The notes below the pieces were generated by a model, which was not told where the DNA came from, ran no database searches, and saw only the letters and a list, made by a program, of their open reading frames with translations. A stretch of 64,000 bases of DNA, taken from NCBI RefSeq assembly GCF_037126465.1, contig NC_088202.1, positions 83,556,160 to 83,620,159 of the forward strand. Direction: 5' to 3'. Of the stretch, positions 22,908 through 33,678 are shown in pieces (positions within the stretch are counted from its first letter, which is position 1; each line of letters begins with the position of its first letter). Origin of the DNA: Ornithodoros turicata (taxonomy: Eukaryota > Arthropoda > Arachnida > Ixodida > Argasidae). A program made the translations under genes and the position numbers.

Positions 22908-23423
22908 ACACTCTAGGGGAAAAAACTGAGTAAAATGGGGAGCCATTGCAGCTTACAGTCCCCTAGACTTCAATTGCTCCACATTTTGGTCCCCTAACCC
23001 CGTAATTTACTCCCCAGGACTCGAATAGTCAATTAACTTCGCAAATGGCCTCTCGAATGCAACAGTCTACGTAACTATGTGCTCTTCGTGAATTTGATGG
23101 AATACGGCTACATAACTTAGCGACTTATGCTATTTTCCACCCAACAGAGGAAGAAATAGTTCGCGGTTCTTTCTTGCGAAATTTTGCATTATGTATGTCG
23201 CAAGATCACTCGACATATCACGGTTGACGATTTAATTCAAAGTATTTCCATTCATACACATGAATTATGTAGCTATGTAGGACTGCTAGAACAGAGCGTG
23301 AAGTGGAGTCCCCACTCTGTGACTTAGTTCCATGCATTTACCCCGAAAAGGGACTAATTTTTGTGGCGAAGCATTTAGCCCCGAAAAGGAGTAAAATTAC
23401 TCCTTTTGTATATTAGAGTGTAC
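22908..23423. mobile_element. Possible ACACTCT-ended MITE
   Basis: The left end ACACTCTAGGGGAAAAAACT and the reverse complement of the right end, ACACTCTAATATACAAAAGG, share about 8 exact bases and a following GAGTAAA/GAGTAAT word. The interior is CCCCT-rich. ACACTCT also begins the hairpin MITE flank at 14170, suggesting a common terminus type. Confidence 0.4.
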
Positions 23424-23983
23424 GGGAGCAGTACGCAATCACCCCACGATACGCATGCAAATTAAAAAGAACGTGCGTACGCTGGACGCGTTTTTAGTGA
23501 CGTAGCGTACGCGTGCGCAGTGCCCCCAACATTAGTGAGTTTTAGTGTATCGTACGATATCGCCTTTGCGTTCGCAAGTGATAGCGTGGTTGCTCTGCGC
23601 ACTGCGCGATGCTCTCTTTTATATTTTGCGCGTGCGCAGTACAGGTACCGACAAAAGTTTACGGAACACGCGTGCTGTGTACTTTTTCTCCGGTGCGAGC
23701 ACCTAGCGGCAGGCGGAAGCCGGTGAGTTCACTGCTTCGGAGGGGTGAATGAATGTGCTGCTAGCGACACACTGCGGTAATTTCGGTACTGGTACTTCGT
23801 CTTGGACGAGCCCGTGAAGTGTGTTGGATTTCACTGTAGTGCTGTTCGACACTACGTGACTGAAAGACAGTATATGTAGAGTGCCAATTACCTCTGATAT
23901 TCAATCTGATCACCACAATGTCCCGTAACGATTTAATTGTTGCAGATACCTCTTGTTTCTTTCTCTTGTCAGCGCGTCGCTGC

Positions 23984-25324
23984 TTAAAAGAGCAATAAGC
24001 CGATAAGAGCAATACACCTATACCCGTATTCACCAACCGACCTAAACCATCGGTTTAGTGACGTCAGGCTTAAATCGATCACGTGATCTCTCCGGCGCTG
24101 AAGCGCTTTCCAAAGGGTTGACCACAACGCATGCGCGTTATTCACATTGTCACGAGATGGTTGAGGGAAGGGAGAAAGAAGCAGACGACAGGAAAGATTC
24201 CAAGAGGATGAGGAGGCTTTCGTTTGTTTTTGTTTTTTTTGCGCTCTAAGAGAAGTCAGCGAGAGAAAATTCAGATGGCGCTGTACCAGGTGGCTGGGAG
24301 CAGGGAGTCTGTTACCCGTGTTGGTTTTGTTTGGGGTTTTGGGGTTAAGGCGTAGGTTTCTATGTTTGCGTTTTGTAATGGGAAGCTCGGAGACGTATGG
24401 GCGCAACAAAGGTGTTTCGCGGCGGCGGCGGCGTTTACCATATTGAGGAGGTAGCAGAACGTATTCTGGCGATTCTGGCGGACGTGATCGTTGTACTTTG
24501 GTTAGTGTTCGGTAGTCGGTTGTGGCTGCGTATATAACTGCAGCGGTCATCGTTTGTTGTACGGCCTGTGCTGTCAACTGCGATAATGAAGATGGTACAT
24601 CTCTCGATCGCTGGGGCATTCCAGCATCGTGTCTTATACATGTTCCAGCCAGGTGCCGTGTCGGCGTTCGCAACTTGTGTGCAAGCGCTTCATCGCGGTA
24701 GGCAATACAAACAAAAAGAAAATTGGTGCAAGAGTGGCCGTTATTCTGCATCGGACTCTCACACGCATCAATTACTGTTGTGGTGTTATGGTTTGATGTT
24801 CTTTGCAGTGTGTCACAAACTTGCAACGCGTAACAGCACCATTTCGCTTGCTGTGTTTCTAAGGGCGCACGCCTCATATGCAGAAGTACAGAAGTTGCAG
24901 AACCCCAGCACATGTTTACAAGCGTAGTGCAGTGTTCACAATGACTTGTGTGCAAGGGCTTTGTCACGGTGTGTGAAATAGACAAGAGAAGAAACAACTT
25001 GTTCCAAGACTCTGTCACACACATACGGCGGTTTATGGTGGTGAATGTGGTGTTTATGTGTTGCCATATGCCATTCTTAATGTGAAGGAAGGCGGTAACA
25101 TTGGAAAGTGAGTGCGTGCACTGTGATACGTTGAGACAGCTCCCCTGTGCCTTTGTGTGTGAGTGTTTGGTACAAGAGCTCCTGTTGTTATGGTCCCCTG
25201 ACCCCTGTGGTAGTGTAAGAGTGTGTACAGCACATACCTGCATGTCTACACACAATGTACCTGACTTCTTGTAGAAATCATCATGCACTGAATGGGTTGC
25301 TCTGTTTAACTCGCGAAGATTCAT
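23984..25324 (-). other. 446-codon open frame of doubtful coding value
   Basis: This is the longest open frame in the window outside the LINE copies' scale (446 aa from a Met at 25324). Its last 30-odd codons run into the left inverted arm. The product would be rich in His, Thr, Ser, Asn, Cys and Arg and poor in Gly, Glu and Asp. It has no recognised domain, no signal peptide and no clear membrane segment. The minus strand here is C/A-rich because the plus strand is G/T-rich, which lowers stop-codon frequency and can open frames by composition alone. A plus-strand frame (24568-24927) overlaps it. I do not assign a function. Confidence 0.2.
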
Positions 25325-26213
25325 TTTTTCAGGATGATTGTCTCTTGCAAAGAGTGAACTACTTCACAGAATATAAAACTCAGTGCGCCCTAATCTGTAT
25401 ACTCCTCACATATCGCACTAGATACTCTATACGATATCTCAATGTTGCGAAAATAAAAGGCTGCGCTAATGTCCTTGCAATAAATCAGAATCCCGAATGA
25501 AACGACTCAGAATAAATAATTTATTCAGACTAGGTTAACTTAAATACAAATTAGGTTCTCCTTAACTACAGGCACCAAATATATTGTAAGGCAAGCCTTA
25601 CATATACTTTCATCAGTAGTACTGTGCTATCGTTCCGACGGATTTCTCATTTGCGCCTATATGGTGTTTTCACCTGTTACCGTAGGTTGCCAAATGCAGG
25701 ACTTACACATAGACATGTAAAATATGGGAAAGATTTATCACAGTACGTTAGAGAGCAATCTCAGTATAATAATATGTGCCGAATAGGAGCTCTGAGATGT
25801 CTTTGTTTAAGTTTTCTTCTGAGGTACCTTTCTATGAAAATCAAATCCTGAGCTGGAGCACAATAACGCTCAACACGCAAGACCTAACATACACGAGGTC
25901 CGTGTGACCTCGTGCATATTAGGTCTGAACCTGAGCTTTGGCGCAGCAACACTCAACAACCGGTTCATGTAACTGGATGATGAGTGTTGTGCCCAAGCTC
26001 ATGCTTTCTTCATCATGGATCTAGTCTACCAGCCCGCATACTGGGTTTGCTATTTTATCTGTAACCTTACCTTTCTTCTTATGTGTGATTTTCATTGTAT
26101 CGTGTGGTCACGGTTATATTTGCTTCTGATATTCTGACTGGTTAATGCACACTCTCTCCTGCATAGGAAAATCGTTTGGCCTGCATTATATGTAAACAAG
26201 TGAACAGAAAATA
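25325..26213. other. No gene; one strong hairpin
   Basis: At 25880-25900 and 25906-25926 two 21-nt arms (AGACCTAACATACACGAGGTC-type) pair with two mismatches around a 5-nt loop. A looser outer pair (GAGCTGGAGCACAA and its partner near 25990-26005) surrounds it. No exon was recognised. Confidence 0.5.
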
Positions 26214-26393
26214 TACGAGGGTGGTTCCATAAGTTTCCGGCCCGAGGTAGAAAATGCGCGCGAATTTGAAAATGCGATTAAGGACGCCTGGCGCCATCTG
26301 TTGGAGGGCCGGAGCACCACCCTCAACCCTCGCCATGCTTTTGTCGGCTGGAGAGCGGCATTTCAAACAGCCAGGGTGCACTCTTCAGTTAAA

Positions 26394-27620
26394 ATGGAAA
26401 AGATCGAGTACCGCCCGCGCTGTGATAAAATTCTTGACAAAAGAGGGACTTTCGCCTATAGAAATTAAAGCGCGAGTGGACAACGTGTACAGGGAAGCCT
26501 CTCCGTCGTACACAACGGTAAAAGACTGGGCTAAGCAGTTTTGACTGGGGCAAGTCCATTGAAGACGATCCACGCGATGGTCGTCCAGTGGAAGTGGTGA
26601 CACAAGAAAATTTGTATCTTGTCGAGGAGGAAGTGCTGAGCGACAGGCGTCTGAAGGTGAAGGAAATCTCTGAATGGCTGGGGCTTTCCAAAACAACCGT
26701 TTTTCGCATCATCGGCGAGGGCCTTCACATGAAAAAGGTCAGTGCGAGATGGGTGCCACGACTTCTCTCGTCAGTTCAAAAGCAACAGCGCGTCGTCTGT
26801 GCCAAATAGTTTTTGGAGCTCTGTCAAGAGAACGAAGAAGAAATATTGAAGTCAATTGTCACAGGGGATGAGACTATTGTGCTCTACTATGATCCCCTTT
26901 CGAAAAAGGAGTCGATGGAATGGCGCAAACCAGGAGAAGCACCCCCAAGAAAAGCCAAGGTCACACAATCCACAAAGAAGATCATGGCAACAATATTTTG
27001 GGATTGTCACGGGATCCTCCTTATCGACTTCAAAGAGAGGAACACCACAGTGAATGCGACTTATGATGCTTCACTGCTGCACAGACTGCCAGACGCCATT
27101 AAGGAAAAGAGGCGCGGCAGGCTGAGTCGAGGTGTCCGGTTGCTCCAGGACAATGCCCCTGTCCACACGGCTTCTGTTGCCAAGGCTGCACTGAAGGAGT
27201 GCGGCTTCAAAGAAATCCACCACAGTGAATGCGACTTATTATGCTTCACTCCTGCACAGACTGCGAGACGCCATTAAGGAAAAGGGGCGCGGCAGGCTGA
27301 GTCGAGGTGTCCGGTTGCTCCAGGACAATGCCCTTGTCCACACGGCTTCTGTTGCCAAGGCTGCACTGAAGGAGTGCGGCTTCAAAGAAATCCGCCACCC
27401 ACCCTACAGTCCAGACTTGGCACCGAGTGACTACTTCCTGTTCTCAAACTTCAAGAGGGATCTCAGAGGACGGAGATTTCAAAACGATAGTGAGGTGCAA
27501 GAGGCAGTTTTCCAGCATTTTGCGGACAAACCTTCGGACTATTTTTTCAAGGGTATAAGAATGCTGGTTGAAAGGTGTCAAAAGTGCATCGAAGTTAAGG
27601 GTGGCTATGTCGAAAAGTGA
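26394..27620 (+). pseudogene. mariner transposase, multiply disrupted
   Basis: The ATG at 26394 opens a frame (MEKIEYR) that is shifted at once by a 4-bp CCGC duplication. The bulk then reads AVIKFLTKEGLSPIEIKAR (N-terminal helix-turn-helix region), a TGA and 2-bp loss near 26541-26555, WLGLSKTTVFRIIGEG (second HTH), and a TAG near 26808. The catalytic D-D34D triad is still visible: VTGDETI, LLQDNA and APSDYF, with 34 residues between the second and third Asp. A 175-bp tandem duplication (27046-27395) repeats the second Asp region and shifts the frame. The reading ends VEK-stop at 27620. At least four independent lesions mean no active product. The sense strand matches the element's orientation. 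Confidence 0.95.
27046..27395. repeat. 175-bp tandem duplication inside mariner
   Basis: Copy 1 (27046-27220) and copy 2 (27221-27395) both start CACAGTGAATGCGAC and differ at about six positions (for example QDNAP against QDNAL). The offset is 175, not a multiple of three, so it frameshifts the transposase. The differences show it is not a recent event or assembly stutter. Confidence 0.9.
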
Positions 27621-27688
27621 TACACTTGTTTCGTCTCTATGACTATTAAAAGTTGGTCGGGCCAGAAACTTATGGAACCACCCTCGTA

Positions 27689-28630
27689 AGTGATAACAAG
27701 ATGATAAAAAGAACGACTTTCTCAAATGTTCTCTCCAGGGAGACTTAAAGAAAGGTTGAATAAGTGACTGATTTAGAAGAAAAATAAAATGGAGATTTTG
27801 CCAGCACTACTTCAACTAACATTCTATTGTTCAGTGAGTTGTTTATTACAAAAGGTGGGGTAGCTTTTATTTGGTGTAGCTGAATGAGGCGTTTTTTTTT
27901 TTCTGATATTTTGGCCTCTGTTATGTGTAATATTACTCCGGAGCGTTGTGACCGTCCCCCTCTTTTTTTTTCCTCTTTCTCAAAGCATGGATTTTTTTTG
28001 TATTCGTATGAATTGTGAAAGATATGCACAGCTTAAAACGTTATCAGATGACACGCACAGATGTTACAGAGTTGTTCCGCACTCTTGTTAGAATATATTA
28101 TATGCATATTATTGTTTTAGCCTTCTGCAAGCACACTGTACATATGGTGGCTGGCGTGCAATGTCCCTTGATCGTAATTTTTGCTACGTCAATGGTGTTC
28201 ATTTAGTGTTACGGCTAGCACACATATACAATTATTGCCTTAAACCAGCCACCCTGATGCACACAAGTAGACCCCCGCAAGCCACTAGCTTTTGGTAGCA
28301 TTTACAACGCAGCATTTAAACGTTTCACCAGCTTTGGGAACCCATATGTACTGTCTCCACATTATGCACACAGAATGACTATTTTGCAGAAAACAAAGCA
28401 TAAGTACATCTATCTATACACCATACAGGTAAATGAGTAAATGACAGAATCAGTAAAGTACAAGGTGAATGAGTGTGCGAGAAAGCGGCAGCATCCCCCA
28501 TATGGCAGCGTCCTCTCAAACAATGTCCCAGGAATAAGACATTTTCCCATCACTGGCAAGAGGGTGCATTTGGCTGGCCGCCCCAAGCGAAGCGGCACAT
28601 GACACTTCATCCTGGCATTGTGAACAATTT
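27689..28630. other. No gene seen
   Basis: AT-rich spacer with T runs near 27893 and 27962; no exon or paired termini recognised. Confidence 0.4.
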
Positions 28631-28949
28631 GGCCACATAATTTATTTCTTCGCTCATCACTTCAGTGTGGATGTAGACTGCTGCTATAGCAGGACAGAGA
28701 TATACCCATATTAACGCTACCTCTCTGTCTTTTACATAATCGACAGCTGCCAAATGGCCACATAATTTATTTCTACGCTCATGTGTTCAGTGTGGATGTA
28801 GACTGCTGCAATAGCAGGAGAGAGATATACCCATGTTAACGCTACCTGTCTTTTACATAATCGACAGCTGCCAAATGGCCACATACCTTATTTCTATGGT
28901 CATGTGTGCAGTGTGGATGTAGACTACTGCTATAGCAGGAGAGAGATAT
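28631..28949. repeat. Tandem repeat, three copies, 121-125-bp period
   Basis: GGCCACATA begins copies at 28631, 28756 and 28877. Each contains GTGTGGATGTAGACT, CTATAGCAGG or CAATAGCAGG, and AGAGATAT. The last copy is truncated by the MITE that follows. Confidence 0.85.
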
Positions 28950-28956
28950 GTACAGC

Positions 28957-29152
28957 TTAAGACAAAAGTTTATGAAACACCTGGGTGTTGCATTTCTCCA
29001 TTGGGGTGACACCCTAGCTGTACACACGAGCGGACACACGTACTATGAGATGGATAGAATAGCCAGGCACCCGTTTCTTATTCAATCTCTTCCTATAGCT
29101 AGCATGAGGCTGCTTCAAAGAAGACATAAGCCTCCGTAAACTTTTGTCTCAA
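28957..29152. mobile_element. MITE with ACAAAAGTTTA-type TIRs
   Basis: Left end TTAAGACAAAAGTTTATGAA and reverse complement of the right end TTGAGACAAAAGTTTACGGA make 20-bp imperfect termini of a 196-bp element. The core GACAAAAGTTTACGGA also occurs within the long inverted arms at about 23652 and 31607, hinting at related DNA elements. No coding sequence. Confidence 0.65.
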
Positions 29153-29519
29153 GAAGTACCCATATATACCACCAGTATATCCGAAGTGCATGCTTGTATG
29201 AGAGAGGTCATTCTTGCGGAACTGTGCAACAACTTTTATTCGCTGAAAGCGAAAGAGTTCACAAATACAAAGTGATGAGATGTGTCTATAAGATAACTGG
29301 AAAGCAATAAAATAATTCCAGAATGACTGTGCTTACACAATGCAGGAAAACTGCCTGTAATTCGTCATGGGTCTGTCTTAGCAACCGTTGCGCCCCGAGG
29401 TAATGAATATGTTTCCAGTTTCCTATAGCACAATCAGTGACGTAGTGACTTTTGCAGAAGGATACCTACAAATGAATATAGTTAAGTACCAGATGATGGA
29501 TAGATTGAAATGAATGCAG
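29153..29519. other. No gene seen
   Basis: Spacer between two MITEs. Confidence 0.45.
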
Positions 29520-29649
29520 GGGCCCTATTCTCGTCAGAGTAATCGACCTCTATTGAATATCTCGCCCGTCACGCGTTCTTCCCGTAAAGACCAATGATAG
29601 GCAAAGACACAAGCAATCAAGGTCGATGACTTTAAAGAGAACAGGGCCC
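29520..29649. mobile_element. 130-bp MITE with GGGCCC TIRs
   Basis: Left GGGCCCTATTCTCGTCAGAG and right (reverse complement) GGGCCCTGTTCTCTTTAAAG pair further through ATCGACCT. GGGCCCT-type ends are common in PIF/Harbinger-related MITEs, but no clear 3-bp duplication is seen. Confidence 0.65.
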
Positions 29650-30175
29650 AGCTGTCTACTTGAATATGTTATAATATCATGGTAGTAACACACACCTGTA
29701 GACGTTGTGATCATTGGCAGTTTTTACCTCTTCTAGTGCGGTGTGCTAAAAACAATAAAAAGACATATTTCAACCTTGTTAGGCGTTTGCACATGCTTCC
29801 AGAAAAACAGGGACCTCCTGTACTTCTGTTGTGGTATTTCCATAGTATTGGAACATGTAACCTGCTCAAACTTCACTGTTCCGTGTGAGTGCAACAGCAG
29901 GCATTATCTCCATGCCTCGATACTACACTATCTCCGTCACGGAAGAACAAGAACAACTTTATTTTATGATGATGAATATGAGGAGCCGAACAGGCAAATG
30001 GCGCTTTATGATCCCAAGTCAGGGCGCTTTATGATCAGTTTCACTGCACCGTTAACGCAACTCTGGAAACTATACTGACTGCCAAGAGCACACACCGTGC
30101 TGGTTGATAACAATTAATTATTTGTAACTTGTTCGTAGCGATACAATTGTGATCATAAGCAATGCAGGTTGATAT
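29650..30175. other. No gene seen
   Basis: A word AGAACAAGAACAACTTTATTTT near 29945 resembles the plus-strand view of AAC-tailed LINE ends, but what follows does not match the known 3' UTRs. Confidence 0.4.
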
Positions 30176-30463
30176 CCTCCCATATTACCCTGGCCATATC
30201 CTTGGCCTTGTGCAGCGAGCTAACCAGTGGAGAGTCACAAAAGCGGTGCTCCGCTTTCTGCGTGACACGGGCCTCCTGGGCTCCCTGTGAGCCGAGTGTC
30301 TTTTTCAATTTTTCTTATTTTTATTTATTTATTTATCTTTTTGCTATTTCCTTTTCTCTTGTTTATATTTTTCCTTTTTTTCTTTTTTAGGGAATAGCAA
30401 GCTGGCGTGCTGCATGGCTGACCATTCCCCTTTCCTTTTTTTTTCTGCCAATAAATCCCCCCC
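30176..30463 (+). mobile_element. RNase-H-type LINE, 3' end fragment with C-run tail
   Basis: The plus-strand frame ends AVLRFLRDTGLLGSL and a stop at 30288-30290, directly comparable to the C-terminus of the copy at 12017 (ALLGFLRVSGL) and of the one at 54931 (ALLHCLRETGLLSSL). The upstream NQWRVTKA matches NQWAVTAA. The 3' UTR carries GGAATAGCAAGC and TGGCTGACC and ends TGCCAATAAATCCCCCCC. It is strongly 5'-truncated; the left border is approximate and no duplication was found. Confidence 0.7.
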
Positions 30464-31302
30464 ATTTCTACGCTTTTCCGAATTTCTCCGCTAGCAACAA
30501 CAATTTAACGTGCTATTGCTCTTGCTGTGCAATGACGGGTGCACTTGCCGTGTGTATTACAGAAAACGACATTCATAATAAGCGCTGTGATCACCTACTC
30601 CGTATTCCAAGATGCACTATGATATCCCGCCACGAAAAATATCTCCCTGCCTTGGATTGGAGTATATAGATTTTATGCAACGGTACATGTCGATGTCATT
30701 CCCTTCAACGATGTTTTCTGTACGTTTGAGTTCATAATAACGAGCGCCGCATTTTTCGTGTCCTTCGCCACACGTTATTTCCGTTTACTTTACTCACGAT
30801 GCAATTACAACGCTAATTTTGCTTGCTTTTACCAGTTCGACTTCAAATCGGTGCAACAACACCGACCGCAACTACTCTACTAGGTTTTTCTCATGCTTTT
30901 TCAGAACATACGCTCACAGCTGCAACGTAAATAAACCGACGTTAACCTAACCCCTCCCCTAGTTCAAATTCGTCCCATTCAAATGCATGGGACTTAAACC
31001 AGCGGTTCTAGGTCGGTCTAAGTTGCATGAGCCGGTCATCGAAATGGAATATTCGAGGCAAACACTGGTCCCATTGTGAAAAAATCCGCCTACTGAGAGT
31101 TCCTAATAGCGGTATTAATCAAAACTTACCCAGGATTTGATGAATAATTCTTCGTGAAGCGGAGATTAGGCCTACCGGTCATCGTCGCTTCTGGCAGACT
31201 CTAGTAAAATGCACATGCGCCGTAAATGGAGGCCGCCATGGGCTTCACGACTGCGGCCTTCGGCGCACTAGGCGGTGTGCCTGGATTGGCCAGCGAAGGT
31301 CA
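30464..31302. other. No gene; possible inner MITE terminus
   Basis: Near 30990-31020, GGACTTAAACCAGCGGTT resembles the CGACTTAAACCATCGGTTTAG word of the adjacent inverted arm, in the opposite direction. The right arm might therefore itself be a roughly 400-bp MITE. Confidence 0.35.
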
Positions 31303-31668
31303 CACATGATCGATTTAAACCCGACGTCACTAAACCGATGGTTTAAGTCGGTTGGCGAATAGGGGCAAGTGTTTCCAGCTGACAGCCTTCACAATCATTC
31401 AGCCACGTGGTGTTGGAGAACACTGCAGCGAAATCAAACCCACTTCGCGGGTACGTGCATTCAAGGGAAGCAATAGACGCTAACAGCGCACCACAGCGCA
31501 CTCATCCACCCCTATGAAGCAGTGAACTCGCCCGAAATCGCCCGCTTCCGCCTGCCGCTAGGGTGTCACAGCGGCCAAAAAGTGCGCAGCTCGCGCGTTC
31601 CGCAAACTTTTGTCGGCCCTGTACCACCAACGCTATCCCTTACGTACCATGCACTAAAACTCATTACT

Positions 31669-32202
31669 ACGTTATGGCGTACGCAAAACTCTTGTGTGTA
31701 GTTGCGTACCCAAACTCTGTTCTCACCAAAACTCTGTTCTCGCTCGTGCTGTTCTTCTCATTCCTTCAGAGGTTAGTATTCACTTTGTACATTGGCACCT
31801 GTGCTACAAACACACTGTAAACGCTGTGTACCGTTGCCAACAGACTATTCCCCACGACAGCACAACGATATTCCTCATTGCTTAGGCAAATAGCTCTCAA
31901 TACATGAGGAGTGGAAGTTGGAGGACGCCTCACGTCATGACAGCCGAATTCATTGTCCGTGATGATGAGACATCACATATGAGCCGTATTCTGTTCTTGT
32001 GCCGTTTAAGCATCATAATGGAGCAGCAGGAGTGCAATGGTGCAGGGAATCCCCGCTTCCCGTCCATTCTGTTAGCTCGTAGGATCCAGTGCACCCAGAA
32101 ATTGTTGGTGACCGCTATGAAACAGGAACAAATGGAAAGTGCGATAGTAGTCGGAAGGGAGAAAAATATCACCGACATCTTTACATAAAGCAATGTGCTT
32201 AC
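31669..32202. other. No gene seen
   Basis: Flank of the inverted-repeat segment. Frames here are not supported by domain or splice evidence. Confidence 0.4.
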
Positions 32203-32342
32203 CTTGACATCTGAGGATTTCCACTTCGATTTTTTTCTGGTAGTGCCAGTAGAATACTGCAATGGCGATAAAAATTCCACTTTGTCGTACTCAAACTCGT
32301 ATTCGGCGCTACTTTGAATGGAAGCCTCCCTCATTGTTGATG
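32203..32342 (-). CDS. Candidate cytoplasmic-tail exon of the Side-like gene
   Basis: On the minus strand a pyrimidine-containing acceptor TTTCTTTGGCAG precedes 32342, and a good donor AAG/GTAAGC follows 32203. Read in the phase left open by the transmembrane exon (phase 1), the exon is stop-free and encodes STMREASIQSSAEYEFEYDK and a basic TTRKKSKWKSSDVK end. That would suit a short cytoplasmic tail. It would imply a 9-kb intron. No homology supports the link, and the exon could belong to another gene or be chance. I know of no conserved tail motif to test by eye. Confidence 0.28.
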
Positions 32343-33606
32343 CTGCCAAAGAAAGCGTGAGATTTATCAGTGCTCAATACGGGATGTATCCTGCGAGATG
32401 GTCGTACCGACCTTGCACAGCGTACTGTTCGCATATGATGTCTGGAGATCGGAATTCTTTTTCGGAGGACAGTTCGAGGCACTCCTTGTCTTGTGAGCAT
32501 CTGAAAGAATATCGTCGACGTCAGGCTATTGAGGTTACATGTGGCTCCTTCTCTCAGTTGCTGTTTCAAATCTTTTCGAATGGCTTTGCAGATATTTACG
32601 AATAACTGCTTCCGAACCGATATGTCGCTTGTTGTGGGTACGCGCCTCCATTGTTTACTACTATCTCCAAGTGGTTATAGTATGGTCATTATGACCCGGT
32701 GGCTTGGCATTCCTCCTCAAGCATGGTGGTGTACAAAATTTCATTGCAACCTGAGTTCCGCTGTCACCAGGAAGAGCGTCGATCCCTCAACAGTTAAAGG
32801 GGTGGTGACACTTAGCCCCAAGTTAGGCCCGATAAATGCACCAATGTGAATTTGTATTCCACGTTTTACGATGATAGACCCGTCGAAAATAGACACTGCG
32901 CAGATCGAAACTCATCCGGCTGTATAACATCACGGCGACGTTCCGGCCTGTGAGGTGCCCAAGGCAGAGGACGCGCGCTTCACGAAAACCAACAGAGATG
33001 GCCGAGACTTTCACTTCTCTGACGTCAGAGTTGGACTCCGAAGTGCAAGCATCTTGGAATAATTGTTTTAAAACAGACGTGAATAGATGTATAGCCTGAC
33101 TGGATACAAACGCAGCACGTGTATAGGCATATAAATATCTGTACATTATCTATACGCGACATACTCGTGCGGATCAGAGTATGAAATGGCGCTCACTTTG
33201 TATTATGTTCTCTCTTGCGCCGTTCTGGGTCTTACGTGTCCAACTTCGGAACTATTCCAATATATTTGGTTTGGGAGAAACATCGATTTGACTCGAAATT
33301 CGAATGAAGAATTCCGCATTTGATTCGAAAATGGAAACACATATACAAAAATCGCAGAATACAAATTTCGAATATTGCGTATGCTTACCGAGGTCTGTCC
33401 AAGGGTTTGTATCTCGCCCTACAACGACTTTTTTCCTGCGATACTCTGACGTACAGTACGGATGCGTGGGTGATATCATAACCACATACGTATATCAAAA
33501 TGTTACAATCCCCAGCTAGGAACACGTCAGTTACGAAGGAAGTAACGTCAACTAACTAATGCAACCATGAGATAACCATGGAAACTCCCAAACATGCAAC
33601 CATCGT
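32343..33606. other. No gene seen
   Basis: Contains an AAAGGGGTGGTGACAC word near 32799, like ends of dispersed MITEs, unpaired. No exon recognised. Confidence 0.4.
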
Positions 33607-33678
33607 ATTTAAAGAGATTGAAACATTTATTTTACTGAGAAACGAGTCCGTAAAATAAATGTTTCAATCTCTTTAAAT
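33607..33678. repeat. Perfect 29-bp palindrome arms
   Basis: Arms 33607-33635 and 33650-33678 are exact inverted copies (ATTTAAAGAGATTGAAACAT and onward), separated by 14 nt. GCAACCATCG words occur on both sides (33597 and about 33740). It could be a tiny MITE or a hairpin-forming site. Confidence 0.85.

Larger units (their letters stand above)
26216..27686 (+). mobile_element. mariner transposon, defective
   Basis: 27-bp inverted termini, CGAGGGTGGTTCCATAAGTT at the left and its counterpart at the right, differ at one position. They are flanked by TA (26214-26215 and 27687-27688), the target duplicated by Tc1/mariner elements. Length is 1471 bp, slightly over the usual 1.3 kb because of an internal duplication. 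It sits inside the long-inverted-repeat segment. Confidence 0.95.
23537..31662. mobile_element. 8.1-kb segment bounded by long inverted repeats
   Basis: The left arm (23537-24085) and right arm (31303-31662) are inverted copies with indels. Shared landmarks in order from the outside are GAGTTTTAGTG, CGACAAAAGTTT, TAGCGGCAGGCGGAAGC, GAGTTCACTGCTTC, CCAACCGAC.TAAACC, CATCGGTTTAGTGACGTC and TAAATCGATCA. The outermost match is flanked by ATTAGT (23531-23536) and ATTACT (31663-31668), a possible 6-bp duplication with one mismatch. The interior holds a 446-codon frame, a mariner insertion and MITEs but no recognisable transposase of its own. It may be one large TIR transposon or two opposed copies of a shorter repeat. 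Confidence 0.5.
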
